DNA of 64,000 nt from Amorphophallus konjac (lineage: Eukaryota; Streptophyta; Magnoliopsida; Alismatales; Araceae), in NCBI GenBank assembly GCA_022559845.1, contig CM040120.1, positions 311,462,740 through 311,526,739 of the forward strand. The letters run 5' to 3'. Below, piece after piece: positions 45,055-55,640 of this stretch. Positions within the stretch are counted from its first letter, which is position 1. Each line of letters begins with the position of its first letter. Below the pieces are notes generated by a model, which saw only the letters and a list, made by a program, of their open reading frames with translations, was not told the DNA's origin and searched no databases. Both the position numbers and the translations under genes were made by a program.

Positions 45055-47186
45055 ATGTCTTACGCTTGTTTGTCTTCCCTTCCTCCTTATTTTGATGGTC
45101 ACGACTATATTTCTTGGAAAAATAAAATATCTTTCTATCTTGGTATGAAATCACGTGAAATCTAGGAAGTTATATGTAATGGTCCACATAAACTTCAATC
45201 AAATGAAAGAGAATGGAGTGCAAAGCATGAAACGAAAAATGAAATCAATCTTTGAGCTTTGAATTTTATTAGGAATGGTATAGAGTCTAATGTTCTTTCC
45301 CAAATCTCCTCTTGTAGGTCAGCTAGAGATCTATGGGATAAACTGGCTATATTTGAAGGAAACCTAGAAGATTCCCAAGTGGGTACATGCTTGATGGCTC
45401 ATGGTGAGGAAAGCTCGAGTCAGGTAAATTCTGATTCTGAAGAACCCTCAATTGAAGAATGACAATTAGCATGTGCCGATTTGCATGAAAGATGCAAAAA
45501 ATACAAATCTGAAATCAAGAGATTGAAAAAAAAAATGATGATAATGTGCATGCTAATTCCTCATGTGAAAACTGTAAAACCTTGGAGTCAAAAATTGAAC
45601 ACCTACAAGAACAAAATGAATGTCTTGAATCAAAAGTTGAATTATTTTCAGTTGAGATTTCCTACATGACTGAAGACCTTGAAATGGCTAGGAAATCTAA
45701 TACATCATTTGAAATTGAAAACAACTGTCATGATTTCCTTGATCAGAACAAACACTTATTGTCTAAGATTTTATTGTTTGAAGAAACAAAAAAATCTCTT
45801 AGAAACAAGTTAGCTTCTTTGTCTGATGATGATAAGTTGTTTGAGAAATTGCTTGATTCCGAAATTGATAGCAAAAGCATCATAGATAAAAATGAAGATC
45901 TTAAAAATAAAAATGGTGCTATGTTAATTCAGAATTCATTGCTTGAAGGTAGAATTAAGAGTTTTAATAAGCTTGAAAAAGAAAATTCCTTGTTGAAATC
46001 TGAGAATGAATAATTACTTGTTAAGATTTCAAAGTTTGTTAAAATTGAGAAAATTTTTGAAAACTTAACTGAAAAAGTGTATGCCATAAATGATGAAAAT
46101 AAGGAAATCTTGAAAGAGAATGAAAACTTGGAATCTGTGAATTGCTTGCTTAGTGAGAAAAATCTTATATGTGAAAAAGAGATAAATGATTTGAAAAATG
46201 ACTTGTCTAGATTTGTCAAAGGGAAGGAGAACTTAGATAAAATGCTAGGTGTGAAGGTGAATTTTCAAAAAGAGGATCTTGGATACAACCCGGTCAACAA
46301 AAATTGTTTTGAATATAAAGTGACAACCTCTTTTGTTCATGCATCCGACATTCCTAACACCTCCAAAGCTCCTCCTCCCACTTCTCAAAAGAAAACTTAT
46401 GAAAATAGTTTTGAGAAAAAGAAAAATCTCAACACAAAACCCACCATTTAAAAAGGATTTCAAAAGGTTTAAAATGGGCAAAAAATAAAGTCAAATGTTG
46501 AATGTTTCTATTGTGGTATGTTTGGCCATGAAATGAACGAGTGTAATGTCATGAAAGTGGATGATCAAAATACATGTAAAGGTAAATTCTTCTTCAAAAG
46601 AAAGAAAAATGTTTCATGCTTCTATTGTCACAAATTTGGGCATGTGATGGATAATTACTTTGTGAAGTAAAAGAATGATTTTCAAGCCATAAATGTTAAG
46701 CGTGATTTTCAAAGAAAATTCAAAAATGAGCATGTCTTTCATACTCAAAAGCTTACATCCCATAAGAAAAAATGGTCTACAAAAAATCATGCAAACAATG
46801 GTCACTCATTCCGTAGACCCACACCACCTTGTTGCTTTCATTTTGGAAAATACAATCATGTTATGAAAGAATGTTGGTTTTTAAAAATTAATGATTTCCA
46901 TGCTTCTAGAATGAATGTTAGGTCTAATTTTTTTAAATCTAGACCTTTTGAAAATAGAAGATGGAATAGATTTGAAAATTCCTTTACTTCTAAAAGGAAG
47001 TCTTTTGGTAAAATTACTTCTCCTTAATGCCTTTATTGTAGAAACCATGGACATATTATTGAAGATTGTAGGATCATGAAGAATGATGATATGATGGTTA
47101 TGAGAATGTCGAAGAAAAATTTTGGCAGAAATATTTCTAATCCCCAAGGACCCAAAAAGGCTTGGGTGCCAAAATTCGACAAATGA
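45055..47186 (+). pseudogene. gag: Element D gag, coiled-coil type with decayed zinc knuckles
   Basis: Same plan as the element C gag but a different family. The N-terminal gag domain (ATG at 45055) has stops at 45163 (TAG), 45253 (TGA) and 45460 (TGA) and lacks the second half of UBN2. An A-run near 45528-45537 causes a frameshift. The frame then runs through a long Lys/Glu/Asn coiled coil (about 45540-46350) with stops at 46012 and 46449. Four knuckle positions follow: CFYCGMFGHEMNEC (46506) and CLYCRNHGHIIEDC (47031) are intact, one has Cys to Tyr at its last position (46618-46660), and one has Cys to Phe (46830-46880). It ends with GPKKAWVPK and a stop at 47184. No protease, integrase or RT follows. 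Confidence 0.85.
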
Positions 47187-47202
47187 GTCGGTTGTGGTGA
47201 AG

Positions 47203-47278
47203 GTGTGTCTTGAGATAAATGAGAAATGAAAGGGGTTTCAATAAAATAGAACAAGACACACTCAAATGGTAAAACCCC
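47203..47278 (+). other. Possible RNA pseudoknot 16 nt after the element D gag stop
   Basis: Stem 1 pairs GTGTGTCTTG (47203-47212) with CAAGACACAC (47252-47261), ten perfect pairs. Stem 2 pairs GGGGTTT (47232-47238) with AAACCCC (47272-47278). The stems interleave as in an H-type pseudoknot and have the same order and similar spacing as in element C. The outer pairs of stem 1 differ between C and D while pairing is kept. Confidence 0.5.
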
Positions 47279-47392
47279 AACCTTACTTCTTCTTTGTCAA
47301 ATTAGCATTTCTGATGTTTTCCTTCTGCCACTTTGTTATGTATTAATTGCATCTCCTTACAAGCCATTCATGCTCTCACTGAATAAATATTT

Positions 47393-47473
47393 GGTATATC
47401 AAATGCTGTTATGTGAAATGACAGATTGAGTCTGTCAGGAAGCTAACATCATGCATGAGGTGATCCTCGGATC
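47393..47473 (+). other. Conserved hairpin module B, element D copy 1
   Basis: It starts GGTATATCAAATGCTGTT and ends ATGCATGAGGTGATCC...GGATC, with a perfect inner hairpin TGACAGA-TTGAG-TCTGTCA (47419-47437). Confidence 0.5.
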
Positions 47474-47816
47474 AAAGTTCTCTCCCTTGAATTCAGAAAT
47501 TGATGTTTTTGGCTAATGAGGAATCATATCTTTAGAAGGAAATCAATTTGCCTTGAAATTCTGATACACCATGTGCCTTCAAACTATTTTTGAAATTCCT
47601 TTTTGCTTCAAGAAGGTAAAATTTATGAAATGCAGATTTGTTCATTTAATAGATATTGATTCTGAAAACTTGATCTGTTATTCTTGAATTCTGCTATGAT
47701 GAACATGTCTCATTGGTTGAATGAATTTGAAATTCTTGAGGAATAAGCATGATGTCTTTGCCTATTGAATATTCTTCAATCTAAATGCATGAGCATCTAA
47801 ACTTAATTAAGTTTCT

Positions 47817-47898
47817 GGTATATCAAATGGTGTGTAGTGGAAGGGTGTATTACATTCACCTAGAAGCTCTCACTATGTGTGAGTTGGGTTTTCGGACC
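47817..47898 (+). other. Conserved hairpin module B, element D copy 2
   Basis: It starts GGTATATCAAATGGTGTG and ends TTCGGACC, with an inner hairpin CTCAC-TATGT-GTGAG (about 47869-47883). It is closer to the element C module at its end than D copy 1 is. Confidence 0.5.
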
Positions 47899-48881
47899 TT
47901 CACCTCCACCTCATACCAGAGTCATTGAAAAATCTATTTGGCTTGTGGATGATTTTCTGCACTTCTGAAATGTCTTGAAAATCTATTTTTGAGAATTTCT
48001 GAAAATAATTGGGCCTGCATTGCTCAATCTTGATCATCTGTGCACTCTTGTTCAAAAAGGCCAAGTTATAAAAAATGGTTATTGTTCATCAGTTGAATGT
48101 GAATGCCTTCTTGTGTAATCTGTCATAATGTTATGAAAAATAAACTCTTGCATCTTATTTTTACATCTTGCATTGGATTCTCATGTTTTTATAAGCTATT
48201 GCATTAAAAAATTCATAAGGTTTATTTAGATCTTTCTCATAAAAAAATGAAAACTTACATCTTGCATTCATGTTAAATTTTGCAATGTATTTAGAACTTT
48301 CAAATAAAAATCTAACATTCTGCATCACATTACATATTTGCATATCATTGCATATTTACACATCATATCTATTTGCATATCATATCTTCATATCATTCAC
48401 GTAGTGCATTTGCTTTCAACATCGGTATCATGTCTTCGGGACCAACAAGAATTGCATATCTTTTTTTCTTTTTCATGTTCCATTGCATATTGGATATACT
48501 CCTATTGTGTGCTTGCATGTTATTATATGCTAATCACTCCCTTCCTTGGAATTTCTAAGACCTCATATTTCTTGTTAAATAATGCTGTAAATTGAGTCAT
48601 CACTAGAGTGCTACATGCCGTATACTCAGGGGGAGTAATCTTCTGATAAGTGCATCTAGATAGGGGGAGCTGCACTGTTATGTATTCATGAAATTTTCGG
48701 TATACATGCTGAATCAAATTCGCACACTTCATGCATAATATGTGAAAATGAGTGTTAAACATAAGGATATAAGAATTTCCCTTCAACACTCTAGAAATAT
48801 TAAACTTGCTCCATGAATGTCAAAGAGACAGTTGAGGAAAAAGCTGCATGCCTACTTTTTTAGAAAGAATCTGAAAAGAAT

Positions 48882-49060
48882 GGCAGAGCAATGTCTAGTC
48901 TCACTGAGTAAATTGGGCGCATGTCACCTGAAACGTGATGTGGTTTACTTCAGAAAGGTGTTGTACTAGTATCTCTGCTCAAAATGAGGTGAAATAGTTC
49001 AATATTCTGAGTAACCAGGTGTTCTGGCATGAGCTCCATGTGTCTCCTCGCGTAAAAAGG
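48882..49060 (+). other. Conserved structured module C, element D copy
   Basis: It begins GGCAGAGCAATG and ends GTAAAAAGG, 179 bases against 174 in element C. The first hairpin is CATGTCAC-CTGAAAC-GTGATGTG (48920-48942, eight pairs if G-U is allowed). The blocks ATCTCTGCTCAAAATGA and GAGTAACCAGG match those of C in order. Confidence 0.5.
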
Positions 49061-50245
49061 AATTATTTGAACCTGATCACTCTTGTAAAATTTTGACTAT
49101 CATGTGATATTGGTTGAGTTGTAAAAAGATGGTGAAAATCTGTTGTGGCAGAGGGTAGCCTCCAATACGCTGTTCTTTTAAAATAAAATGTAGTATGTAT
49201 AATCTCTCATTGTGTTGATCTGAAAATCTGAATATCCATATGGCTACAGTCTATTTTCATGTTATTCACCTACACATATGGAAATTTAATTTAATATATA
49301 TTAAAAAAATTGATTGACTGCATTGACTATTGCATAACTCCTCTGTGTGATTGCACAATCCCCTAGGTGTTACACATAAGCATCCTAATTGTTTTGACTC
49401 TCATGTAATTTTCTTATACCCATTCCCTTCTTAAATGAGTAAGGGGCAACTGTATTGCATGTATATACATATGCATATCTGCTTGGTTGCATGGTGCATT
49501 GCATATCTCATCATTTGTATGCATTTAGCCTCAAGCATTCCTAAAGAAAATTCAAAAATCTAAAAATCATGAAAATCAAATTTTTGTGACCCTCAGATAG
49601 AAATAATCAACATGTTTTTAAGTTCAACAATTGGCCTAGTTGGTTTTCATTGCATTGTATGCTTGCATTGAGTTTCATATGCTTGCATTCATATTGTCAT
49701 CATATCTGTTTAGTTTCACTGCATGCATTTATAGTGTCATCATACGCTTGCATTGAGTCTTTATCCATTTCCAAAAAATATAAAAATCAAAAAAATTGAA
49801 AATCAAAGAATATCATTTGATATGCCATCTTGATGTTGCTTTGCTCTTGCATCTTGTGAAAATATGCAATGGGTTCTCGACCTTGAATGCTATCATGCTG
49901 AATACTTCATGTTGCATAAATCTTCAACCAATGGTTCATATCTTTGAGGCCAACCATTTCCAACAATTTGTATCATGACACATAACCCCCTATCTTTGTA
50001 ACAATTGGTATTCACATTGGTATCATCTCTTTAAGATCGGGGACATAAATGAAGTGTTTGGTTTCACCTCATGTCAAATAACCCCCTGCCTTTTTGTAGA
50101 TGACAAAAAGGAGGAGAAAAATGTGTTGTGTGCTCAATAAGTGCTCAGAAATAATGTGTTGTGTGCTCAATGCATGTTGGTTGTGTGCTCAAGGGAGAGA
50201 AGAATGTTGGTTGTGTATTCTCGCACACATTATTTTGTCATCGTC

Positions 50246-50259
50246 AAAAAGGGGGAGAT
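50246..50259 (+). promoter_or_regulatory. Polypurine tract of element D
   Basis: AAAAAGGGGGAGAT immediately before the 3' LTR start TGTTGCAGG, as expected for the plus-strand primer. Confidence 0.85.
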
Positions 50260-52231
50260 TGTTGCAGGAGATTGTTGCATCTCCTAGTGTTTGGTTTTAA
50301 TGATAACAAAACAATTGTGCCTTGTTTGATGTTTAGTTTTAATGATAAAAAAATGTTTGTGCTTGGGCTGAATGCCTCATTGAGCATGCCTGTGTATGTT
50401 TCATTGAGCAACATGTATGCATCTTCGTTGATGAGTTAACAGATGACTTCAAGGTTCACACTTGAAAGTCATATGAATCCTTAGTGTTTAATGAACTCAT
50501 GCTATATATATTGGTTTACAGGATCAAAACTATGGTTCATGATTTGGAACTCAAAGGAGTGCATCAATGAAGTTCTTCTTCAAAAAGGGAGTTACCTTTC
50601 TCATTGCATTGCATCGACTCTTTCTATGTTTCATACATTTCATCAAATAAGTTTTCAAAGTCTTGGATACTCATTATGTGGACTCATGGTCATTTGGTTT
50701 TGGCAATTCAAGTGAATGTGCTTAATGTGTGCTTGAAAGTTGTTTAAGCTAACTCATGTGAACTTTGTTGAAATTGGATTTTATGATGCTCACATGTGTT
50801 GCTTATATGCATGTCAAAATGATTACATCTCTAGTTGCAGATTTGATGGGTTGAGAATGTGTTTCATGTTTCCTCCATATGAGATTTGGGTCATGAATTT
50901 ATAAGACTTTCTACATGCCACTTGTATATGGTCATATTTGGCTAAAATGCATGGCTTAAGAAAGTGATTCTTGTTTGAGAAAGATTGGGCTCCTATGTGC
51001 TTGAAGTTGTGATATGGAATGAAGTTTCAATAGCGTTTTATATATGGTTTTAAATTCACTCTATGCATATTTTTTATAGGGCTTTGAGACTAGTTTAGAT
51101 GTTTGATTTCATCATGCAAATCTTGGAAGAAATGAGTTGTTAGTGCTCAACCTTGAATCTCATGTGAACCTTGGTAGATTTGGCTGAATGGTACTCAAAG
51201 TGTTCATATGCACCGAGTTCATGGGATTTCATACATGTACCTCATGCATTTAACATATGGATTATTGAGCTAAAGTTCAAATCATTTTTATTATGGTTTT
51301 GCAGGTTAAATTCTTTGTATAATCCCTCCAAGATCAAAGGAGTTTGATGCCACAGAGTTTGGAAGGATTGCAATGGAGTTTGGGGATGAAATGTATTACT
51401 CTGAAATTTACTGTAGCTGGCGGTCGACCGACCCTGTAGCTCCGGTCGACCGAAATTTCCAGAAATGGGAGATTTCATTCTATAAAATTCCAGTCGATCG
51501 CCAGACCCGTGTAGGTCGACCGACAGCGACGAAAACCTAAAAACGTGGTTCTGAAACCCATCTAAACCAAGTCAACTTGTGCCTAACCCTTACCCTTTGC
51601 CCTTGGGTTGGTGGGAGACCTATTATGGGTCCTTTTGGAAGTTTCTAGAAGGGCTATACTAGTCTTTTGGTGTCTACTATTTGTATGCATATGAGAGCTA
51701 CAAATTTCACATGTCTCAACCCCAATGTGTTCATTTTGTTCTATCTTGTAGGTGAAGAAAAGGAGAAAGGAATGAGAGGCTATTGTGGAGGAGATTTGAT
51801 CTACATCTAGGAGGATTTGGAGCTCATGGAAGAAGAAGAAAAGAAGCGGATCGACGAGAGGATCAAGAGGATGCAAGAATCATCTTCATCCGGCTTACCT
51901 CCGACCCGAGCATTCAAGAACATCATCATTCGGCCTTGGAAAATAAAGGGGGATCATTTTCACATCTTCTATCTGTTCTTTGTGATGCGCTCCATGTTCT
52001 ATATTTTGGCTTTAGCCTGATTTGATCATTCGTGTTATATTTCAAACATTAGAGATATTTGTGTATGTGACCATCTGTGTATACAGTCGTGTTTGATCGC
52101 CTACGTGCGATCATGTGTGTCGTTGTGCTGCGTTTGTCGCAGCATATGTGTGTGTGTTTGTGATCTCGTCATCGGATCATGTTGGAGACTCCGTCTCCAT
52201 GTGTGTTTGGGGTTGTACCCCGTGTTTGCAG
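50260..52231 (+). repeat. 3' LTR of element D, cut off by the assembly gap
   Basis: It matches the 5' LTR of D from its first base for 1972 bases, then stops at the N-run after two units of the hairpin array (GGAGACTCC and GGGGTTGTACCCC at 52209-52221). Roughly 460 bases of LTR and the right target duplication are missing. Confidence 0.9.
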
Positions 52232-52331
52232 NNNNNNNNNNNNNNNNNNNNNNNNNNNNNNNNNNNNNNNNNNNNNNNNNNNNNNNNNNNNNNNNNNNNN
52301 NNNNNNNNNNNNNNNNNNNNNNNNNNNNNNN
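52232..52331. other. Assembly gap, exactly 100 N
   Basis: One hundred consecutive N. This round length is the usual placeholder for a gap of unknown size, so true distance across it is not known. Confidence 0.98.
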
Positions 52332-52735
52332 TTAAACCACACAACAATTTTATAGCAATTAGAACTTATGCTTCAATCATACATTATAGCAAGATTTGAG
52401 CTGCCAATGCAACATCCACATTTATCAATTCACACACATATTCAATATGCAACAGTCTAGCTTGATGAATATCCAAACAACAAGAAAAGCAACTATTGCA
52501 CCAAATGATCAATCAAAATTCACATGGCTATTCTCAAATCAACCAACACATGATTGGTCCAAAGTTCAGTCTAACAAAACTCAATTTAAAACGTAATATA
52601 ACTAAACTTAACTCAATCACCCACAAGCTATTCAAAGCTCACTTTCATCAAAGATCTATCAATGCAAATCGTAGAGACGATATCAAATATCTATCATCAC
52701 ATATATTCTTCGTCAAAACAACCCGGGGCACAATA
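52332..52735 (-). repeat. Second copy of the outer end of the element B LTR
   Basis: Same as 5581-5984; it starts mid-LTR directly after the gap, so the palindrome array and the rest of element B are absent in this copy. Confidence 0.9.
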
Positions 52736-55533
52736 GCAGTATAGCAGCAACACCTGCATTAGCATGGTAGCAAGCAGCAAAAAGCAACCAGCAGTAGCTC
52801 TTCAATGAAGCTATCAGTGGTAGCAGATAGCAGCTATCTTCAGAATTGCAAAGCATGAACATAGTAGAAATCTACTGCAGAAAGCCCAAGAAGAAATCCA
52901 GAATGAAGAAGCCTCCAACCGCTGAAGAATTAAGCCTGAAAATCACCTCAAAGGTAGCTTTGTACCCGCTGAAGAATAAGGGTGAAAAATATCCCTTAAG
53001 ACTGACAAATACACAATACGGGTGACAAATACCCTCTCAAGGGTAACAAATGCATGATATGGATGTTAAATGCTTGATGAAGCTAAAAGCAACGGAAGTG
53101 GATCAAATGGAGTCGACGCAACAACTATGGAGTCGACGCAGCGAGGTTCCAAAGAGAAGAAAAATGTGAACTATTCAAAGCATGGTTTCAGCTACGGACT
53201 AAGGGTGAAAAATAGATGCACACAAGTAATAAATAGCTGGGTAACAGTAAAAAATAGCCGATAGTGGAGACAAATGGCTACTCACTGGTGAAAAATGACT
53301 CATAGCCATGACAGTCGAAGTGTGATCAAGTTAGTTCAAAGAATCTGACTGTCTTAGAGTTCTTCAACTCTACTGGCTTGAATCTGGAGATATCTTAAGC
53401 CTCAGATGACCCTGATTAACCTGACTTAAGATCTTGAAACTGTGTTAGACTCCAGTCTGATGGCTTTCAACGGTGAATGAGTTGAACTGCAGCGGCCGTA
53501 GACTTAATTGCTGAAGGAGAACTCAATCCAGATGAGTTGGTCTGATTCTAATCATATCAGTAATAGCAATCTGATGCTGCTGTTTGAATGTCATCGAAGC
53601 TCTGGCTTGCAGAACACTTATAGATTCATAAGCCTTCTCCGGCACTGTCAGAGAAGAAGAAGAAAGAGCAGCTGTAGAACTGAAAACAAAAGAGGAACTG
53701 CAAAGGCTGCAAGGAAGATAGAAGAAGAAAAAGAGGCTGAGACTTCTACGAAGATGGAATTGTGGAGAAGAAAGAGTCAAAGAGAAGAAGCTGATATGAA
53801 GATTGAATATGTGAAGAATCACCCAAATAGTTGAAGGATGGTAACGGTAACAAATGGGTAACGGCGATGGCTCAACCCAAATAAGGGTGACAAATAACTA
53901 GATAGGGGTGACAACTGAGCTATAAGGGTGAAAAATACCCAATAAGGCCACTAAATGGCTGAGAAGGCTGAAGATAACCAAAATCCAACACACTGCGTCA
54001 ACGCAGCATCCTATGTGCGTTAACTCAATCAGGCTGAAATGCCAAAGGCAGAGAGAAGAGTTTTAGCGACAATATAAGGGTGACAAATGGCTTTATAAGA
54101 TAGACAAATAGCCCTTTAATTGTGTAAAATGTATTGGTAAGGTTGTAAAATGGATTGGCTGCTCAGATAAATGGTCGAACACGTAAGATACACAAGCGGG
54201 TCACTTGATTATTCTCTCAATCATTTGGCACGTGATCTGAGGTATGATGTCAGAGGAATGTTCTCTCTCCTGCCACGTGGTCCAATGAGAAAAAGATGGA
54301 ATCAAATCATCTTATCCAAAGCTCTTCTGGAGGCCCTGTTTGATATAAAATGGAACTTTCTTCCTCCGAAGTAGAGTGCTGCAAGAATGCTATGAGAAAG
54401 CTGCGGTTGTGGGAAGGGTGCTTGCAGAAGAAGAAAGAAAAAAGAGGAGAGAGATGCGAGGGCTGTGAGGGCTACCAAGCAGAAAAAAGAAAAAGAGAGA
54501 AGAGAGTTCGTGAGAGAAAGAAGAGGAAGAGAGAAGAAGAAAGAAGAAGAGGAAAGCTACTGTGAGTGCTATAAGCACGAGGGGGCTGTGGAGAGGGCTG
54601 AGAGAAGAGAGAGTAGAAGAAAAAAGAGAGAGCTAAAAGGAAGAAAAAGAGTGAGAAGAAAGAAGAAGAAGAACAGAGAGTTGCAAGTTCAGAGAGAGAG
54701 CTAGAAGCTCAGTCCCGAATTCATTCAAAGTGCTTCTTGTGAAGCTACAGATCGTGTGTTCTTATTTTGATTTATTGAGCTGTTTATGTTCAGCACTTTT
54801 CCTTTTGCTTTGTTTTCTTTTTCTTTTACGCTTCATTTGTGTTTTGCTTTGTGGTGCTCTGTGCACGCAAGTTGTTTGCACATAGCTTAACTTGTGCGTG
54901 GTTGCTCTGGGAAACAAGGGTGTGGAGGTGTTCCTCCGTTGTCCCCTCTGTGATATCAAAGGAAGGGAGACTTGGGTCTCCGGGTTGTGAGTGACTGGAA
55001 GTTGCTCACCGGTTCCATCTGAGGTATCAGAGGAACGGAGGTTGGTTCTCCGGGTCACTACCTGTGGTAGTAGGTTCTGATCTTATGGGTTGCAAGGTCA
55101 GGGTGTGAAAGATTTGTTTCCCTTGGTCCAAGTTGTTAGGCAGCGTCTGTAGTGGAGGTTTCTCCACTTTCTTGCTCTGTAAGGGAGGCCTCACTCAGGT
55201 TGAGTAAGGGGTGGATGTAGGTCTGTGGGTAGCAGACCGAACCACCTAAAAAATCCAGTGTGCCGTGGTTTGGATTTGTGTGATTGGTCCTTCTCATCTA
55301 CCTCCCTTTACAAGTTTGTTTATGAGCTATAGATATCATGCATTTTCTTACATGCTAAGTAGCTGTGTCGAGTTTTGATAGAACTAGTGCTTCTGATTTC
55401 CACCAAGTGTTAATTGGCTTAGATTTGAAATTGGGTGTAAATTTTATATGGGATCTATTCACCCCCCCTCTAGTTCCTGCTGCACACACTTCGTGTCCAA
55501 CGCTTCCACCTATTGTCACTTGAGCACAGAATA
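52736..55533 (+). repeat. Second copy of the element C 5' LTR
   Basis: Same as 5985-8782, including the TATA box (54344-54350), GA-rich tract (54427-54703) and hairpin chain (54924-55238). Confidence 0.95.
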
Positions 55534-55535
55534 AT

Positions 55536-55547
55536 TGGTATCAGAGC
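55536..55547 (+). promoter_or_regulatory. Second copy of the element C primer-binding site
   Basis: TGGTATCAGAGC two bases after the LTR, same as 8785-8796. Confidence 0.9.
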
Positions 55548-55640
55548 GGGTCTCTGATCTTGTTTTAGATTTAACAATCTGTAGAGAAAAGATCTGTGTG
55601 CTTCATTACTGTTTGTTTTTATCATTCTGAATTTGTGTTG

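Larger units (their letters stand above)
47187..50259 (+). other. Non-coding 3' region of element D
   Basis: AT-rich with no credible gene. It holds, in order, a possible pseudoknot (47203-47278), two copies of module B, GGGGGAG motifs (about 48628 and 48664), module C (48882-49060), the motif TTAAATGAGTAAGG (about 49431) and the PPT AAAAAGGGGGAGAT (50246-50259). The part from 48100 to 48600 and 49200 to 50100 is rich in GCATAT/CATTGCAT words without larger structure that I can define. Confidence 0.75.

Noticed and set aside
45929..46219. Minus-strand Phe/Ser-rich ORF of 96 codons
   Set aside because: Antisense of the Lys/Glu/Asn coiled coil of the element D gag.
1..52231. A host protein-coding gene hidden between the elements
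   Set aside because: All intervals are accounted for by retroelement parts with defined boundaries; the remaining ORFs are short and compositionally biased.
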